Positions 1 to 7,765 of a DNA stretch of 64,000 nucleotides are shown in pieces. The DNA is from Paralteromonas sediminis (GTDB taxonomy: Bacteria; Pseudomonadota; Gammaproteobacteria; Enterobacterales; Alteromonadaceae). Under the pieces are notes generated by a model. That model worked only from the letters and a program-made list of their open reading frames with translations. It was not told where the DNA came from and ran no database searches. The stretch's first letter is position 1. Every line of letters starts with the position of its first letter. Location of the stretch: positions 351,686 through 415,685 of the forward strand of contig NZ_RPOK01000003.1 of NCBI RefSeq assembly GCF_003820355.1, read 5' to 3'. The position numbers and the translations under genes were made by a program.

Positions 1-1
1 C

Positions 2-517
2 TGTGGACTATGCGTTGATGCCTGCGATGAAACTATGGTCAAGTTCAATTATCCAAAAGGGTTGATACGGTACACCAAACAATCCACTTCGGAAGTGTCA
101 TTCAACAGGGCCAATCTTGGCTACGCTTTACTCATACTGGCAACCGGTGTTTCTATAATCGTTTGGGGACTAAATCGACAGTCATTTGAAGTGAACCTAC
201 TCAGGGACAGGCAAGCTTTGTACCGCGTCAACACTTCTGGGCACATTGAAAACACCTTTTTGCTCAAGACGCTCAACAAGACACAGCATCTAAAAAAATA
301 CGCAGTTTTGCTAAGTGACGATGCCGATTTTACAATTGAAACAAGAACAGAGTTTCAAGTCCAACCTGGTGAGTACCTGATGACTCCACTGCCAGTGTCT
401 TTTTCCGGCATAGAGTATCCGGAAAAACAAATTATTGAATTTGTCGTGGAAGACCTGCAAACAGGCGAGGCTATCACAAAACATTCAACATTTTATGCCG
501 GTCCCGGAGCCTGGTAA
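2..517 (+). CDS. ccoG: Cytochrome c oxidase accessory protein CcoG (FixG/RdxA), 3' part
   Basis: The reading frame is open from the window edge, so the 5' part of the gene lies outside. The first residues form a ferredoxin-type cluster (CGLCVDAC), followed by the family's typical YPKGLIRYT stretch, one membrane segment (about LLILATGVSIIVWG) and a periplasmic Ig-like C-terminal domain containing NRQSFEVNLLRDR. CcoG is a membrane polyferredoxin that serves cbb3 oxidase assembly by reducing copper for delivery to the oxidase. The first ATG, at 35, falls inside the conserved Fe-S region and is not the start. The rest of the ccoNOPQ/ccoG region should lie to the left of the window. Assignment is confident because both the cluster and the Ig-like domain match the family. 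Confidence 0.92.
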   Translation, partial: CGLCVDACDETMVKFNYPKGLIRYTKQSTSEVSFNRANLGYALLILATGVSIIVWGLNRQSFEVNLLRDRQALYRVNTSGHIENTFLLKTLNKTQHLKKYAVLLSDDADFTIETRTEFQVQPGEYLMTPLPVSFSGIEYPEKQIIEFVVEDLQTGEAITKHSTFYAGPGAW

Positions 518-555
518 TTTGACATCAGCCGTTGCAAGGGCTTCAGGCTGGTCAA

Positions 556-1398
556 TCAAGCGTGCCTTTTGAACAGAATGAACAAGCCTACCCCACCAAG
601 AATAATAAAGCTCAGCACAATAAGGTTAAGCGGCATATGTTCTTTAAGTAAAAACACGCCGCCAAAGGCGGTGATGGGGGGAACCGTAAGTTGCACCACA
701 GCAGCACTTATGGCGGTATGGTAAGGAAGAGCCTTATACCAGATCATATAACCAAACCCGGAGGCCAAGGCCCCAGAAACCAACGCGTAAATTGCCCCCT
801 GTGAATCCCAGTGCAGCTCTTGGTGCATCACCAAAAGGAGTATTACAAGCATTGGGATTGTCCGCACAAAATTACCCTTGGTTGCCGCAGCTGGAGATAC
901 TTCTTGTTTGCCTCTGAGGGTGTACACAGCCCAGGCTATACCCGCGACTATCATCAATATACTGGCTATCCATGGCGGCGAAGTCGCGCCGGGTAAGATC
1001 AGCATAACAACCCCCGATGCCGCTACAGTCAACCCCATCAGCTGTACCTTATTGGGTCTTTCTCCTTGCTTTACACCATAGATGATCAGGCTGAGTTGAA
1101 CCGCACCGAATAAAAGCAAAGCTCCGGTTGCTGCGTCCAGATGAACATAGGCAAATGAAAAACCAGCGGCGTATACAAATAGCGCAAAAGACGACCACCA
1201 GTTACCTGCCAATTTGTTATCAGCTGAACGTGATTGATGTATCAACAACATGAACAAAGCGCCTGACAATAGTCGCAGTGCCGTGAAGCTATTCTGGTCA
1301 ATCTCAGTTTCATTGAATGCAAGCCGACACAAGAGTGAGTTCAATGCAAACATCACCATAGCAACAGCGGTCAGTAAAAATAACTTGGTGTTGGACAT
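556..1398 (-). CDS. EamA/DMT family transporter
   Basis: A hydrophobic protein of about 280 residues with roughly ten predicted membrane helices in two EamA-type halves, ending in a short basic tail (FKRHA). The open frame extends upstream to 1509, but that extension is hydrophilic and unlike the family. The start at 1398 (MSNTKLFLLTAVAM) puts the first helix at the N-terminus, with an AGGAG about 14 bases upstream on the minus strand. DMT exporters of this type move amino acids, metabolites or drugs; the substrate cannot be read from sequence. The gene is divergent from the buf-like cassette starting at 1687, so the 1399-1686 interval must hold promoters for both sides. Confidence 0.85.
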   Translation of the reverse strand: MSNTKLFLLTAVAMVMFALNSLLCRLAFNETEIDQNSFTALRLLSGALFMLLIHQSRSADNKLAGNWWSSFALFVYAAGFSFAYVHLDAATGALLLFGAVQLSLIIYGVKQGERPNKVQLMGLTVAASGVVMLILPGATSPPWIASILMIVAGIAWAVYTLRGKQEVSPAAATKGNFVRTIPMLVILLLVMHQELHWDSQGAIYALVSGALASGFGYMIWYKALPYHTAISAAVVQLTVPPITAFGGVFLLKEHMPLNLIVLSFIILGGVGLFILFKRHA

Positions 1399-1544
1399 AT
1401 AGTTTGTTGTTACTCCTGAAAGTAAAAGTATTGGCGGAGCAATTTGTGGGTATGCATAGTCATAGATTTTCAGCTCTTTAGTGCCTGGACAGTATAAATC
1501 CCCACTCACACATCAGCAGGCTTATTTAAACCTTTTTTTCTTGC

Positions 1545-1583
1545 TGGACGAATAGCACTAATTCCTGGTGTATCTGTTTCCTG
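1545..1583 (+). promoter_or_regulatory. Bipartite promoter-like element upstream of buf cassette copy 1
   Basis: TGGACGA (1545-1551) and GTGTATC (1568-1574), followed by a KGTTTCCTG extension to 1583. The same two blocks with exactly the same spacing occur at 17816-17854 upstream of the second cassette, while the sequence between and around them differs. The -35-like GGACG with a -10-like GTATC about 19 bases further is compatible with an ECF sigma promoter. The ATG follows about 110 bases downstream. The promoter role is inference from conservation. Confidence 0.6.
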
Positions 1584-1686
1584 TCTCCTTTTGATATTCC
1601 ATACCTTATGCATCAGGAAGTGCAGCAATACTATTTCCCTTCTGATTTCTATTAATTAACTTGATTTAACTTTCTGAGGAATAAAT

Positions 1687-2163
1687 ATGAATATTTCAAA
1701 AGCATTAAAATTAGCAGGTTTCGCTACTTCGCTACTTTTTAGTAGCCTGACGTTTGCCTCTTCAGTCAACCTGAGTGAGAACGATGTGGCAATTCATGGC
1801 TATGACCCTGTTGCTTACTTCACCCAAAACAGTGCTGTCGAAGGAAAAGCAATGTATACGGCGACCCATGAAGGAGCAATTTACCGCTTTTCCAGTGCTG
1901 AAAATCGCGACATGTTCAAGGCTAATACGGAAAAGTACGCTCCTCAGTTTGGCGGCTACTGTGCAATGGGTGTTGCTTTAAATAAAAAACTCGATGTCGA
2001 TCCTGATGCCTTCTACATCAAAGACAACAAGCTTTATCTAAACTTGAATAAAGCCGTTCAGAAAAAGTGGATGGAAGATGTACCTGGCAACCTGAAAACA
2101 GCCTATCGCGTGTGGGATGGTATCGAAGGCCTGACCGTCGCTGAAGCTAATGCGGAGGAGTAA
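1687..2163 (+). CDS. Secreted YHS domain protein (buf cassette copy 1)
   Basis: 158 residues: a Sec signal peptide of about 24 residues ending at ...LTFASS, then a YHS domain. It carries the family pattern GYDPVAYF, an aromatic stretch AIYRFSS, and YAPQFGGYCAMGVA, followed by DPDAF and the C-terminal VQKKWMEDVPGNL typical of stand-alone secreted YHS proteins. YHS domains are often found with metal transport and are presumed metal binding; the single Cys lies in GGYCAMG. About 128 of 158 residues match the copy at 17945 by hand alignment. It is the first gene of a tight operon, 6 bases before the thioredoxin gene, with a GAGGAA ribosome site. No function beyond likely periplasmic metal handling can be claimed. 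Confidence 0.88.
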   Translation: MNISKALKLAGFATSLLFSSLTFASSVNLSENDVAIHGYDPVAYFTQNSAVEGKAMYTATHEGAIYRFSSAENRDMFKANTEKYAPQFGGYCAMGVALNKKLDVDPDAFYIKDNKLYLNLNKAVQKKWMEDVPGNLKTAYRVWDGIEGLTVAEANAEE

Positions 2164-2169
2164 GACACA

Positions 2170-2496
2170 ATGAAAACAAGCGTCCAAGGGCTGCTGGGTA
2201 ATGGCCATAGCTATCCTGAACCTCTGCTGATTCTCTGGTTTAGTGCTGAATGGTGCGGTCCGTGTAAACAACTTGAACCCGTCATCAACATGCTGACCCA
2301 AACTTTTGCAGGATCTGCAAGAGTATTAAAAGTTGATGCAGATGTCGAAATTGAATTGGCACAACGATTTGGCATTAGAGCAGTTCCGACGCTGGTTTTG
2401 CTCAGTCACGAGAAAACCTTGGGTTCTCACGTCGGACTCGGAAATTACCTCGAACTCAGCCAATGGCTAGAGGCGAATTTACCTCCTGTAACCTAA
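2170..2496 (+). CDS. Thioredoxin-like protein (buf cassette copy 1)
   Basis: 108 residues with a classical thioredoxin fold: active site WCGPCK (Cys 29 and Cys 32) and the cis-proline loop AVPTLVLL. It has no signal peptide, so it should act in the cytoplasm. It lies 6 bases after the YHS gene and 14 bases before the precursor gene, and the same order recurs in the second cassette, so it is probably part of the pathway. An attractive but unproven job is keeping the precursor's four cysteines reduced before modification. It could also be a general thioredoxin caught in the operon, but two independently retained copies argue against that. Confidence 0.88.
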   Translation: MKTSVQGLLGNGHSYPEPLLILWFSAEWCGPCKQLEPVINMLTQTFAGSARVLKVDADVEIELAQRFGIRAVPTLVLLSHEKTLGSHVGLGNYLELSQWLEANLPPVT

Positions 2497-2510
2497 ATGA
2501 GGATTGAAAT

Positions 2511-2798
2511 ATGAATCGTAAACATGCAATTGCCGCTGCAGCATTAGCAGTAGCTCTGTCAAGCCTAACAGCGCCCGTACAGGCAGGCGGCAAGGAAAAG
2601 TGCTATGGGGTAGCTGCGGCAGGTCAGAACGATTGCGGAAACCTTGCTGGTACCCATTCATGTGCAGGTCAATCAACTGTTGATAAAGACCCTGGTGAAT
2701 GGAAATTGGTGGCCAAAGGAACATGCAAAACCATGGGCGGAATGCTCAAAGATGAAGCTAAAAAACGCTACAACGAAAGTAAAGCGAACAAAAGCTAA
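2511..2798 (+). CDS. bufA1: BufA1-type (DUF2282) bufferin precursor, copy 1
   Basis: 95 residues: an alanine-rich signal peptide (cleavage near APVQA), then a core with four cysteines at 31, 42, 51 and 72 in the DUF2282 pattern EKCYG...NDC...HSCAG...KGTC. In known bufferin-type systems such precursors are modified on Cys by the MNIO enzyme BufB with BufC, exported and used to bind copper or other metals. The core from EKCYG through KLVAKG is nearly identical to copy 2 at 18760. The downstream MNIO and BufC genes of this copy are broken, so if this peptide is matured at all it would need enzymes in trans, for example from the intact cassette 16 kb away. Confidence 0.87.
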   Translation: MNRKHAIAAAALAVALSSLTAPVQAGGKEKCYGVAAAGQNDCGNLAGTHSCAGQSTVDKDPGEWKLVAKGTCKTMGGMLKDEAKKRYNESKANKS

Positions 2799-2822
2799 TA
2801 GATCTTAACCTGGAGAATACCG

Positions 2823-3079
2823 ATGTTTGTTGCAAAAAAATCAGTGCAATCGATCGTAAAACACCGTGCAGTAGGTATGGTGTCGCGTCATGAATACTAC
2901 ACCGACGTGTTGCAGCAAACATCGCTTTCCGTAGACCTTGTAGAAGTTCATGCAGAACACTTTTTTACACAAGGTGATGTGGTAGTTAGGTGTTCATGAG
3001 GTTTCATCCGTCGTTAGCGTTGCTGGAAAAAGCTAATGCGGTGAAGAGTCGGACAGTCAAGCTTAGGAGAACGTTATGA
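2823..3079 (+). pseudogene. bufB: Remnant of bufB (DUF692/MNIO oxygenase), internally deleted
   Basis: An ATG at 2823, behind a good ribosome site (CTGGAGAATACC), opens a frame whose first 52 codons align with the start of the intact BufB: SRHEYYTDVLQ and VDLVEVHAEHFFTQG match LRHEHYTQALA and IDFVELHAENFFAQG. The frame then stops at 2997-2999. In another frame, 3002-3079 reads LALLEKANAVKSR and ends in an ATGA overlap with the next gene, matching the C-terminal end of intact BufB (VLLKEAGKARDIRK). Roughly 220 of about 299 codons are missing, including nearly all metal ligands. The gene cannot make an active oxygenase. Confidence 0.85.
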
Positions 3080-3288
3080 ATAGCCGCAAAGTCAGATCTA
3101 ACCGTCTCGTTAGGCAGAAAGGTCTTAGTCCGCAATTAACAACATCAAGTGAAAACGACTGCCTGTGGATGCAAGGGGTCTCTGAGGGGATGAGCGTTGC
3201 CGCCTTGCTAGATGAGTATCCCGGTTTTGATTTTGCCAATTGGTTATCAACACCGCTCCGGAATAACTGGTTGACACGGTTCTTTTAA
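3076..3288 (+). pseudogene. bufC: Remnant of bufC (DUF2063), internally deleted
   Basis: 70 codons remain where the intact BufC has 262. The start overlaps the bufB stop by ATGA exactly as in the intact cassette, and the N-terminus is basic (MNSRKVRSNR). The last 40 residues match the BufC C-terminus: GVSEGMSVAALLDEYPGFDF and NNWLTRFF against GMQEGISVASLLDLYPTFNF and KSWLTRLD. The whole N-terminal DUF2063 helical domain is gone. The frame is kept, so a 70-residue peptide could still be made, but it lacks the recognisable partner domain; it is most simply a decaying gene. Confidence 0.82.
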
Positions 3289-3498
3289 TCTTCGTAGGTC
3301 TATATACATTCTCTTTGACGCCACATCCCGAATACCGCCTGTTTTTAGGTTACCACCAATAGGTAAATTTTGCGCTGGACTATCAGTTTCAATATAAAGC
3401 ATGTGCGCTAAGTATGGTGAGCGTAATTAGTTATTTTAAAGAAATCCATTTTGACCCCAGTTGATGAAGATAAAGCTGAAATTGCGAGAATATTTACC

Positions 3499-4074
3499 AT
3501 GATCAAAAACCCTTACCTTATAGCGTTAATCAACATTTTAATCGCTCTCATAATCTCTTACTCGAAACCTGTAACTGCACAGTCAGTTTCCGAATCAGAA
3601 CGAATAGGACCTGACTTTTTGTTTACACCTGAAAAGGGTGGCGATTTTTACTTCAATGATCGTTTGCAGGAAACACAAAGACCCATATTTTTGTATTTCT
3701 GGGCGAGCTGGTGCCCCTACTGCAAAAAGGCTACACCCAGAGTGGTCGCACTGCATCAGCAGTTTTCAGGCTACATTGATGTACTTGCAATTAATGTGGG
3801 CATTAACGACTCAGTAGAGAAAATGCGAGCGTACATGTCTGAGTACAATATGACCTTCCCGGTCATGTTCGATACTGACAGTGAAATCAGTTCAACTTTT
3901 CATGTTTTCGGCACTCCCGTTTTCATTATTTTTTCTACGGATGGTGAAATTATGTATCGGAGTCATCAGTATCCGGAAGGCATTGAGCGGGCACTTTCCG
4001 TTCCGGTGTTGCAAGAGAACACCCTTGAGCAATCGAAAGGTGAGAATGTATGTTGTCTAATTCATTCTTTTTAA
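3499..4074 (+). CDS. Periplasmic TlpA-like thiol-disulfide oxidoreductase
   Basis: The start at 3499 (MIKNPYLIALIN) gives an N-terminal hydrophobic signal or anchor (to about PVTAQS); the frame can be extended upstream to a TTG at 3451, but this adds only charged residues before the signal. The protein has a TlpA/ResA-type thioredoxin fold with active site WASWCPYCKK, the cis-proline loop FGTPVFII and about 190 residues. Such proteins reduce or exchange disulfides in periplasmic proteins, often apocytochromes or copper sites. The last 25 bases overlap the next gene, suggesting translational coupling. It directly follows the degraded buf cassette, but no sequence signal ties it to that pathway. 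Confidence 0.85.
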   Translation: MIKNPYLIALINILIALIISYSKPVTAQSVSESERIGPDFLFTPEKGGDFYFNDRLQETQRPIFLYFWASWCPYCKKATPRVVALHQQFSGYIDVLAINVGINDSVEKMRAYMSEYNMTFPVMFDTDSEISSTFHVFGTPVFIIFSTDGEIMYRSHQYPEGIERALSVPVLQENTLEQSKGENVCCLIHSF

Positions 4075-4244
4075 GAGTACGACAGGGTGCAAAAATAGCA
4101 TTGCTTGTTGGAACAGTTTTGCTATGTATCAACCAATATGAAGTCCTGTTTGGCCAGGCCGATTTTCATCCAATTAAAGCCATTTTTGGATATTGCATTC
4201 CCTTCACGGTATTTATGTACGGCAGCAGAACCAAAGCGTCGTAA
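4050..4244 (+). CDS. nrtS: NrtS-like small membrane protein (nitrate/nitrite transporter family)
   Basis: 64 residues with two predicted membrane helices (IALLVGTVLLCIN and IFGYCIPFTVFMY). The pattern of a basic N-terminus, GTVLLCINQYE, and a C-terminal helix ending in YGS matches the short NrtS family annotated as nitrate/nitrite transporters. It starts inside the 3' end of the TlpA-like gene behind GGTGAG. Family function rests on work in other bacteria and is not visible here. Assignment is by recognised short motifs, so moderate confidence. Confidence 0.68.
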   Translation: MLSNSFFLRVRQGAKIALLVGTVLLCINQYEVLFGQADFHPIKAIFGYCIPFTVFMYGSRTKAS

Positions 4245-4273
4245 TAGTGTTAATTCACAGCGGGAAATTTTGT

Positions 4274-4291
4274 GTATACTGATCTGTATAC
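4274..4291 (+). promoter_or_regulatory. Palindromic operator in front of the TetR gene
   Basis: GTATACTGATCTGTATAC lies 14 bases before the TetR start codon and is palindromic apart from one centre base. It is nearly identical to the perfect palindrome at 9138-9157 and related to the site at 9169-9186. The position suggests autorepression by the TetR protein encoded at 4306. Confidence 0.72.
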
Positions 4292-4305
4292 AGACGAGGA
4301 AGGTT

Positions 4306-4899
4306 ATGACACAAAAACGCACTAGCAAGCGAGATCATCTGGTAGAAGTCGCGCAAAAATTGTTTTATCGCGAGGGTATCAAGGGAACCGGGATAGATGC
4401 GGTTCTGGAGCACGCGGGTGTTGCAAAAAGAACCTTGTATAATCACTTCAAGTCGAAGGATGAGTTGGTTATTGCCACGTTACACAGGCGTGACCAGGAG
4501 TTTATCGACATGATTAAGGCAGGGATCCGGAAATTTGAGCCAAAACAGCCAGGCGAAAAGCGCTTTGCTGGGGTACTGGCATTTTTTGATGTTATTGATG
4601 AATGGACCCGATCCCGTCAGTTTTCTGGCTGTATGTTTATCAATGCCTCTGCTGAATACCTGCGGAAGGAAGATCCCATCCATGCAGTATGTGCACTGCA
4701 TAAAAAGCTGGTAATCCAGCTTCTCGAAGAGCTGCTTGTGCCTGTAAAACCGGTCAATTCCAGAGCATTGGCGGAACAACTAGCAATTCTGGCCGATGGA
4801 GCCATTGTAAATGCGCATACAACAAATATTTCAGATGCGGCGCTCATCGCAAAGAGCATTGCTGAGATACTATTGAACAATGAGGAATCCAATACTTAG
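4306..4899 (+). CDS. TetR/AcrR family transcriptional repressor
   Basis: 197 residues. The N-terminal TetR DNA-binding domain is clear: LFYREGIKGTGIDAVLEHAG followed by VAKRTLYNHFKSKDELV as the helix-turn-helix. The C-terminal ligand-binding half is helical. The start at 4306 has a strong GAGGAAGG site; an upstream open extension to 4105 runs through the operator and NrtS gene and is rejected. A near-palindrome (4274-4291) overlaps its own promoter, and two similar sites lie at 9138-9186. The ligand is unknown. TetR proteins of this kind often control detoxifying or efflux genes, and the second operator pair near the CMD/DUF1348 operon hints at that, though no intact gene now starts from it. 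Confidence 0.9.
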   Translation: MTQKRTSKRDHLVEVAQKLFYREGIKGTGIDAVLEHAGVAKRTLYNHFKSKDELVIATLHRRDQEFIDMIKAGIRKFEPKQPGEKRFAGVLAFFDVIDEWTRSRQFSGCMFINASAEYLRKEDPIHAVCALHKKLVIQLLEELLVPVKPVNSRALAEQLAILADGAIVNAHTTNISDAALIAKSIAEILLNNEESNT

Positions 4900-4964
4900 A
4901 GCCGTTGTTACTCTATACCGTCGCAGGGTGAAACTTGCGAGTGACAGCATTTATGCCAGCAAAT

Positions 4965-5963
4965 TTATTCATTCTCTGCCTCCAGTGCAGGATAGAATCC
5001 ATCCAGTTGGCCAAGCTCAGTCAGTTTTTCGACAACACTATGGACTTGCTGTCCAGTCACTTGCGGCACGCGCAATTGGTCGACTTCGGCATTTAGCTTT
5101 TTCAGGTTCTGCTTCAAACCGGGTATGTTTTGATGCGCTCGGGTCTGTATTGATAATGAGGCGAGCTGAGTTACTGATATACTGTGACTGAATCGGTTTA
5201 CCCCTCGGAAGCGAAAACGTTCGGCAACATAGGCGTTACTTGCCGCCACAAGATTTTCCATCAGTGCGTGCAATAAGGCATTAGTGCAGGTGGCGGGAAG
5301 CAAAAGTGTAAATTCCTGCTGTCCGTGAAGCACAAGCGTGCTGTTATCATTGTGCTCCAGCTTTACGTCAACCAGGACTTGTCCATTATTGCGTTGTTCA
5401 ATATTGATCAAGCTCAGTGCTGCCTCGTCATATATCAGGTTTTTAAATAATTCTGCCGCCTGTCGCCTGAATCCGTTGATTGATAGTGGCGTACACGAGT
5501 GATACAAGTGGTCGGCATACTTGGCAATTAAGGGTAAATCCTGATGTGTACTGAAAGGAGCACTCCACTTTTCGCGAAATTGTAGCTTTAACAACTCCCT
5601 GACTTCGTGTTCCCGGGCCTTTTTGACAGCAAGGAACAATGTCTGAATAACCTCGGATGTCGAGGTGTGGAGGTCTACTCGCCACTTGCGGCCATATACG
5701 ATCTTTTTATTACCAAGTTTTGCTTCACGTTTGTATGTGTCGTATCCGACAATACCAACTTGCAAATACAAGCTTCCTGCATCCTCTCCGACAAAAAACA
5801 AAAAATGGTCATCGAAACTGCATTCAGCCACGATTTTTTCAATCGTCGATTTGGAGTGGGTGTAACGCAAATAGTGCTGTGGAATGCAGTATCCCCCCTC
5901 TTCCAAAGGTATGAGGGGGGCATGTTGAATTGGCCATTCACCATCATTTAGATCAATATTCAT
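4965..5963 (-). CDS. Conserved-looking protein of unknown function
   Basis: 332 residues without a signal peptide or membrane helix; I do not recognise a family. It begins MNIDLNDGEWPI, contains a mixed alpha/beta N-terminal half with many aromatic residues, a basic segment (KKIVYGRKWRVDLH), a middle helical region and a C-terminal stretch of likely coiled coil (LKQNLKKLNAEVDQLR). It starts 19 bases after the DoxX gene on the same strand, so the two form an operon. It is convergent with the TetR gene. The long frame, normal codon use and tight spacing support a real gene; the job could be linked to whatever redox or membrane role DoxX has. Confidence 0.75.
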   Translation of the reverse strand: MNIDLNDGEWPIQHAPLIPLEEGGYCIPQHYLRYTHSKSTIEKIVAECSFDDHFLFFVGEDAGSLYLQVGIVGYDTYKREAKLGNKKIVYGRKWRVDLHTSTSEVIQTLFLAVKKAREHEVRELLKLQFREKWSAPFSTHQDLPLIAKYADHLYHSCTPLSINGFRRQAAELFKNLIYDEAALSLINIEQRNNGQVLVDVKLEHNDNSTLVLHGQQEFTLLLPATCTNALLHALMENLVAASNAYVAERFRFRGVNRFSHSISVTQLASLSIQTRAHQNIPGLKQNLKKLNAEVDQLRVPQVTGQQVHSVVEKLTELGQLDGFYPALEAENE

Positions 5964-5982
5964 GACAGTTCAATATTAACTT

Positions 5983-6456
5983 TTAAGCCTGACGAGCAGG
6001 AAGAAAGTTTGTTAATTGTTTTCTTAGCAAATGGTCTCCAGACAACTTGCCTGCGCCCCAAAAGGTAACGTGAAGTAGGATAAGCCCCCAAATGACATGG
6101 CCGTACAAAGCGGCTGGTGCAATTTCTTCCAGACTTATTACTGCTACAACATTAACTACTCCGAGCACGATGGCACTCAAGCGACTCGCAAATCCAAAGA
6201 ACAGCAGAACTGGGGCAAGTAGTTCTGCTATCGTTGCGAGATACGCAGCCAAAACAAAGTTCAGCAAAGGTACCTGATACTCATACTCGAACAAAAACAG
6301 GGTAGATTCCCAGTCTGCGATTTTAGTCAGTCCGGAGGCAAAGAAGACCCACGAGACATATATCCGTCCGGCCACTGACAGTACTGGTTGCAATGGCGAG
6401 AGCGTTGATGACATGACATCAACAAGTTTTATCAAATTTATAGCTAAAAGTTTCAT
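5983..6456 (-). CDS. DoxX family membrane protein
   Basis: 157 residues with four predicted membrane helices and the DoxX signatures GRIYVSWVFFASGLTKI near residue 31 and an ELLAPVLLFFGFASR helix in the middle. DoxX-like proteins are small inner-membrane proteins tied to quinone or redox processes; in many bacteria one is encoded with the DUF2282-DUF692-DUF2063 (bufferin/gig) genes. Here it sits 2.7 kb from the degraded buf cassette on the opposite strand, so a link is only suggestive. The start at 6456 has a GAGG site upstream. It is first in a two-gene operon with the unknown protein at 4965-5963 and lies 112 bases downstream of an AraC gene on the same strand. Confidence 0.86.
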   Translation of the reverse strand: MKLLAINLIKLVDVMSSTLSPLQPVLSVAGRIYVSWVFFASGLTKIADWESTLFLFEYEYQVPLLNFVLAAYLATIAELLAPVLLFFGFASRLSAIVLGVVNVVAVISLEEIAPAALYGHVIWGLILLHVTFWGAGKLSGDHLLRKQLTNFLPARQA

Positions 6457-6568
6457 TTGTCGTTTACCTCAGTAGAAATGTTTAATTTGTATGCATTAAT
6501 TACTACAGGGATTAATGTATCTGCATGAGGAGGCACAAATGAAACAGATGGTCTTTTCTTTACAACTG

Positions 6569-7441
6569 TTAGTGTTCGATTGTAGAGTCCGCAAGGCTCT
6601 GAAAAGGTGTTTTAAAATCTTCCTTTTGCAACGACTTAAGCCATTCTCTAGGGGATAAACCCAGTTTTTTGCGGAATATTCTGGCTAATGCCGAACCATG
6701 CTCGTAACCAACCTGATTGGCAACGAGGTTTACAGGTTTGTCTTCCAGTAACATGTCCTGGGCAAGTGAAATACGTATGTCAGTTAAGTAGTCATTGGGC
6801 GTCAGCCCAATCACAGACTTGAACGTTGCTGCAAATTTAGAGCGCGACATAGCTGCCATGTCGGCAAGTGATTCTACCGTCCAATTAACTTCAGGATGTT
6901 CATGCATGGCACTGATCACTTTAGCAAGCATGGGGTGTGTAAGAGCCGCCAGAGTGCCACTTTTTACGATATTTCTCTCCAGCGAATATCTGAGCAACTG
7001 AAGGAGAAAGATTTCACTTAACTTGTCTATTATCACCTGTCTTGCAATGGAATGGCCAAACGCTTCTTCAAATAACCATTCAGCCGTTCTGCCGAAATCG
7101 CGAAGTTCATCTAAAGACAGACAGAAGATACTAGGAAGCGCATCGAGCAGCAGTGAACGATGAACTGTATCAATGTTGACTGTGGCACAGACGAGTTGGG
7201 CGGTGGAAGATTGGTCAGAGAGTATTCGATGCTCATGAGGACTAGGTATAAAGATCAGGGAAGGTCCGGTCGCTACAATTTTCTGACCATTGTTCATCAG
7301 TATGGTAAGGGTTCCTGCTCGTAAGAGATGCAGATGTCCTTTGTCTTTACTATCAAATGTTTGAATGCCGCAGAGTTTTCCACTGAAGAACACCTCAGCT
7401 TTTATAGAGATTCTGCGCAGAATGTTGGCGATATTGTCCAC
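6569..7441 (-). CDS. AraC family regulator with N-terminal cupin domain (paralogue 1)
   Basis: 290 residues. The N-terminal half resembles the cupin (AraC-binding) domain of the group that carries HLHLLRAGTL-type strands; the C-terminal half holds two helix-turn-helix motifs (VESLADMAAMSRSKFAATFK and VNLVANQVGYEHGSALARIF) ending in the usual GLSPREWL. It is clearly paralogous to the next gene upstream at 7766: DALP, SLADMAAMSRSKFA, and GYEHGSALARIF.KKLG are shared. It lies 112 bases upstream of the doxX operon on the same strand and is the most likely local regulator of it. The effector is unknown. Confidence 0.88.
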   Translation of the reverse strand: MDNIANILRRISIKAEVFFSGKLCGIQTFDSKDKGHLHLLRAGTLTILMNNGQKIVATGPSLIFIPSPHEHRILSDQSSTAQLVCATVNIDTVHRSLLLDALPSIFCLSLDELRDFGRTAEWLFEEAFGHSIARQVIIDKLSEIFLLQLLRYSLERNIVKSGTLAALTHPMLAKVISAMHEHPEVNWTVESLADMAAMSRSKFAATFKSVIGLTPNDYLTDIRISLAQDMLLEDKPVNLVANQVGYEHGSALARIFRKKLGLSPREWLKSLQKEDFKTPFQSLADSTIEH

Positions 7442-7765
7442 GTTTGAGCCTTATATTTAGTTAATAGATTTGATCCAGACTGAGCATTCCAAATCGAGAA
7501 GGAATTTGAGCTGACGCGATAAGCGCTCAGTAATACAACTAGGTAATCGATGGCAGCGTCTGCCACCTCGGAATAAAACTTAATTCTTAATAATTCACAG
7601 TAACGTTTGAGTCTTAGTGAAATGCAACCATTACTCCTTTGTTCAAAACCTAAAGTATTCAGTTACAGCCGAATCAATGCTAAAGACAGAATCACCCTAA
7701 GAAATCTTTCAGCGTTGACATATCCTCTGGCAAACACAGGCTAAATTCACTGGATTTCCGCTCAT
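7442..7765. other. Intergenic region between two AraC paralogues
   Basis: 324 bases without a plausible coding frame. It must carry the promoter of the AraC gene at 6569-7441. I see no clear palindrome, terminator or repeat in it. Confidence 0.5.

Noticed and set aside
811-1081. Plus-strand open frames inside the EamA gene
   Set aside because: They are opposite-strand shadows of a well-supported membrane transporter and show no motif.
4105-4305. Upstream extension of the TetR gene
   Set aside because: It overlaps nrtS and runs through the operator, and lacks a ribosome site; the ATG at 4306 has a strong one.
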